A stretch of DNA of 64,000 nucleotides from Isotricha intestinalis (lineage: Eukaryota > Ciliophora > Litostomatea > Vestibuliferida > Isotrichidae): contig JAJJLU010000348.1 in the NCBI GenBank assembly GCA_023807065.1, positions 20,080-84,079 on the forward strand, read 5' to 3'. The position numbers and the translations under genes were made by a program. Below are positions 63,104-64,000 of the stretch, one piece after another. The stretch's first letter is position 1; the number at the start of each line of letters is the position of its first letter. A model generated the notes under the pieces. The model saw only the letters and a program-made list of their open reading frames with translations. It was not told where the DNA came from and made no database searches.

Positions 63104-63857
63104 ATGTCATTGATATAATTTGGTCATCCAAAATGTATTTTTTTGATATTAATAGTTACAATAACCCAAACGATCGAGCAAATAATTATAAATCAATATT
63201 TTGAATATATAAATCCATTATTTTACCTTTTTTTAATGTTCATTGGGGAATTTTTATCAATATTTTTTTATTTATATCAAATATGTAATAAAAGTATTTA
63301 CATAAATAATCAGTTTATAATTAAAAATAAATATTCATTATTTTATTTATTTGTTCTTTATATTTTTTATCTTCTATGGATTATTTGATTTTAGATAGTT
63401 TTAATTTTCAAAAAATAAATTCTACGACTTTTGATATGATTCTAATATTTATTTCTTGTTATTTCAATGAAAAGTTTTTTTTAAATATTAAAAATTATAT
63501 TCATCATCATATAGGAATTCTAATAAATATTATTCCTTTACTAATTGTTTTGTTTGATATTATTAGAAATATAAAATTTAAATCATTTTTGTTTCTTCTG
63601 TTTTTTTTGATTGTAATCATAGAACAAAATTATCTTTTTTCATGTCGGTTAACTATAATAAAAAGATTAAATTATGAATACTTTTTAAATATAAATTTAA
63701 TATTATTGTACAAGGTTTATTTGGAATTTTAATAGTTTTTATTTTTATTTTTTCAATTTTTTTATTTTTAAATATAGAAAATCTGGGCATCTGCAATATT
63801 ACAAACACCCTCTGCATTATTACAAACACCCTCTGTATTAAGGTAAACACACAATGA
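63104..63857 (+). pseudogene. Broken SLC35F6-like (drug/metabolite transporter) gene
   Basis: ATG 63104 begins MSLI, TAA, FGHPKCIFLILIVTI. The frame continues through IGEFLSIFFYLYQI to 63388, shifts to a second frame 63376-63732 (IHHHIGILINIIPLLIVLFD), then shifts again near 63705 to VQGLFGILIVFIFIFSIFLF and ends at TGA 63855. The order (ThrGln start, IGEF, HHxxG, EQxYL, QGLFG) matches SLC35F6-like membrane transporters with about 8-10 helices, but one early nonsense and two frameshifts break it. Sequencing indels in homopolymers could mimic this. Confidence 0.6.
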
Positions 63858-63876
63858 AATAATGTCAACACCCTCT
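63793..63876 (+). repeat. Four 21-bp tandem units
   Basis: Units start at 63793, 63814, 63835 and 63856; the shared core is ACACCCTCT. Copies 1 and 2 differ at one or two bases, copy 3 is degenerate. The period is a multiple of three and lies at the 3' end of the broken transporter frame (repeating ITNTL). Confidence 0.85.
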
Positions 63877-64000
63877 ACAATAATTAAAAAAACAAACAAT
63901 AAAATAGATATATAAAGTAAATAATTTTAATAATAAAATAATAATTGTAAACCATATTAAAATAAATTTTCATAAAAAACTAAAGGAAAACAAATAAATA

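Noticed and set aside
63790..63890. Minus-strand pattern CAG-AGG-GTG resembling a second micro-exon array
   Set aside because: The triplet is always AGG and the spacers are near-identical, so it is a 21-bp tandem repeat and not independent codons between introns.
1..64000. A ciliate code with TAA/TAG as Gln or TGA as Trp/Cys for the whole window
   Set aside because: More than 30 long genes use CAA for Gln and end cleanly at TAA or TGA; the Rab gene ends Cys-Cys then TGA exactly at the prenylation motif.
1..64000. tRNA, rRNA, CRISPR array, insertion sequence or telomere
   Set aside because: I found no T-loop-like GGTTCRA segment, no rRNA-like GC-richer block, no spaced direct repeats of CRISPR type, no transposase frame and no terminal telomeric repeat.

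Overview
This is a very AT-rich (roughly 80% A+T by eye), gene-dense window from a eukaryotic protist, most likely a ciliate that uses the standard genetic code. Evidence for a ciliated or flagellated cell: a SHIPPO-repeat axonemal protein, an SF-assemblin, a relic of a tubulin-tyrosine-ligase-like gene and a TSNAXIP1-like coiled-coil protein. Evidence for a ciliate in particular: a hybrid histidine kinase, kinase/B-box and WD40/B-box architectures, and a Nup98 homologue whose repeats are NIFN-like, a type described for Tetrahymena micronuclear pores. TAA and TGA both act as stops; the Rab gene ends in Cys-Cys immediately before TGA, exactly where prenylation requires the end. A standard-code lineage such as a litostome (Entodinium-like) or a heterotrich would fit, but I cannot fix the species.

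Layout. 2-2687: a pseudokinase/B-box gene, cut by the left edge, whose last ~65 codons are broken into an extraordinary array of 3-nt exons separated by introns of 20-37 nt. 3.3-13.3 kb: a family of basic N-rich proteins, an FCP/SCP-type phosphatase, a PDI-like protein, a lipidated ubiquitin-like protein and a Nup98. 13.5-24.3 kb: cytoskeletal coiled-coil and SHIPPO proteins, a TLDc membrane protein, an inactive otubain with zinc fingers, and a B-box/WD40 protein. 24.3-37 kb: decayed genes alternating with a SKP1-like protein, a large unknown protein, an inactive TBC protein, a TSNAXIP1-like protein and methionine aminopeptidase 2 (with one ordinary 39-nt intron). 37-51.5 kb: a two-span membrane protein, an AMPK-gamma-like CBS protein, the hybrid histidine kinase, a second N-rich paralogue, CapZ-beta and SF-assemblin. 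51.7-64 kb: a Kelch protein, a large type I membrane protein, a Rab GTPase, a MORN protein, a mitotic-type cyclin and a broken SLC35F6-like transporter.

Nearly all genes are single open frames; the only clear splicing is one 39-nt intron in MetAP2 and the 54 proposed introns of the first gene. Genes sit 50-150 bp apart, including divergent pairs with only 55-75 bp between starts. The longer gaps mostly hold coding-like relics with internal stops and frameshifts.

The main discovery candidate is the codon-by-codon exon array at 1123-2654. The joined exons are open in one phase only, spell a Cys-rich domain with CxxC pairs, and end in a normal terminal exon with a stop.
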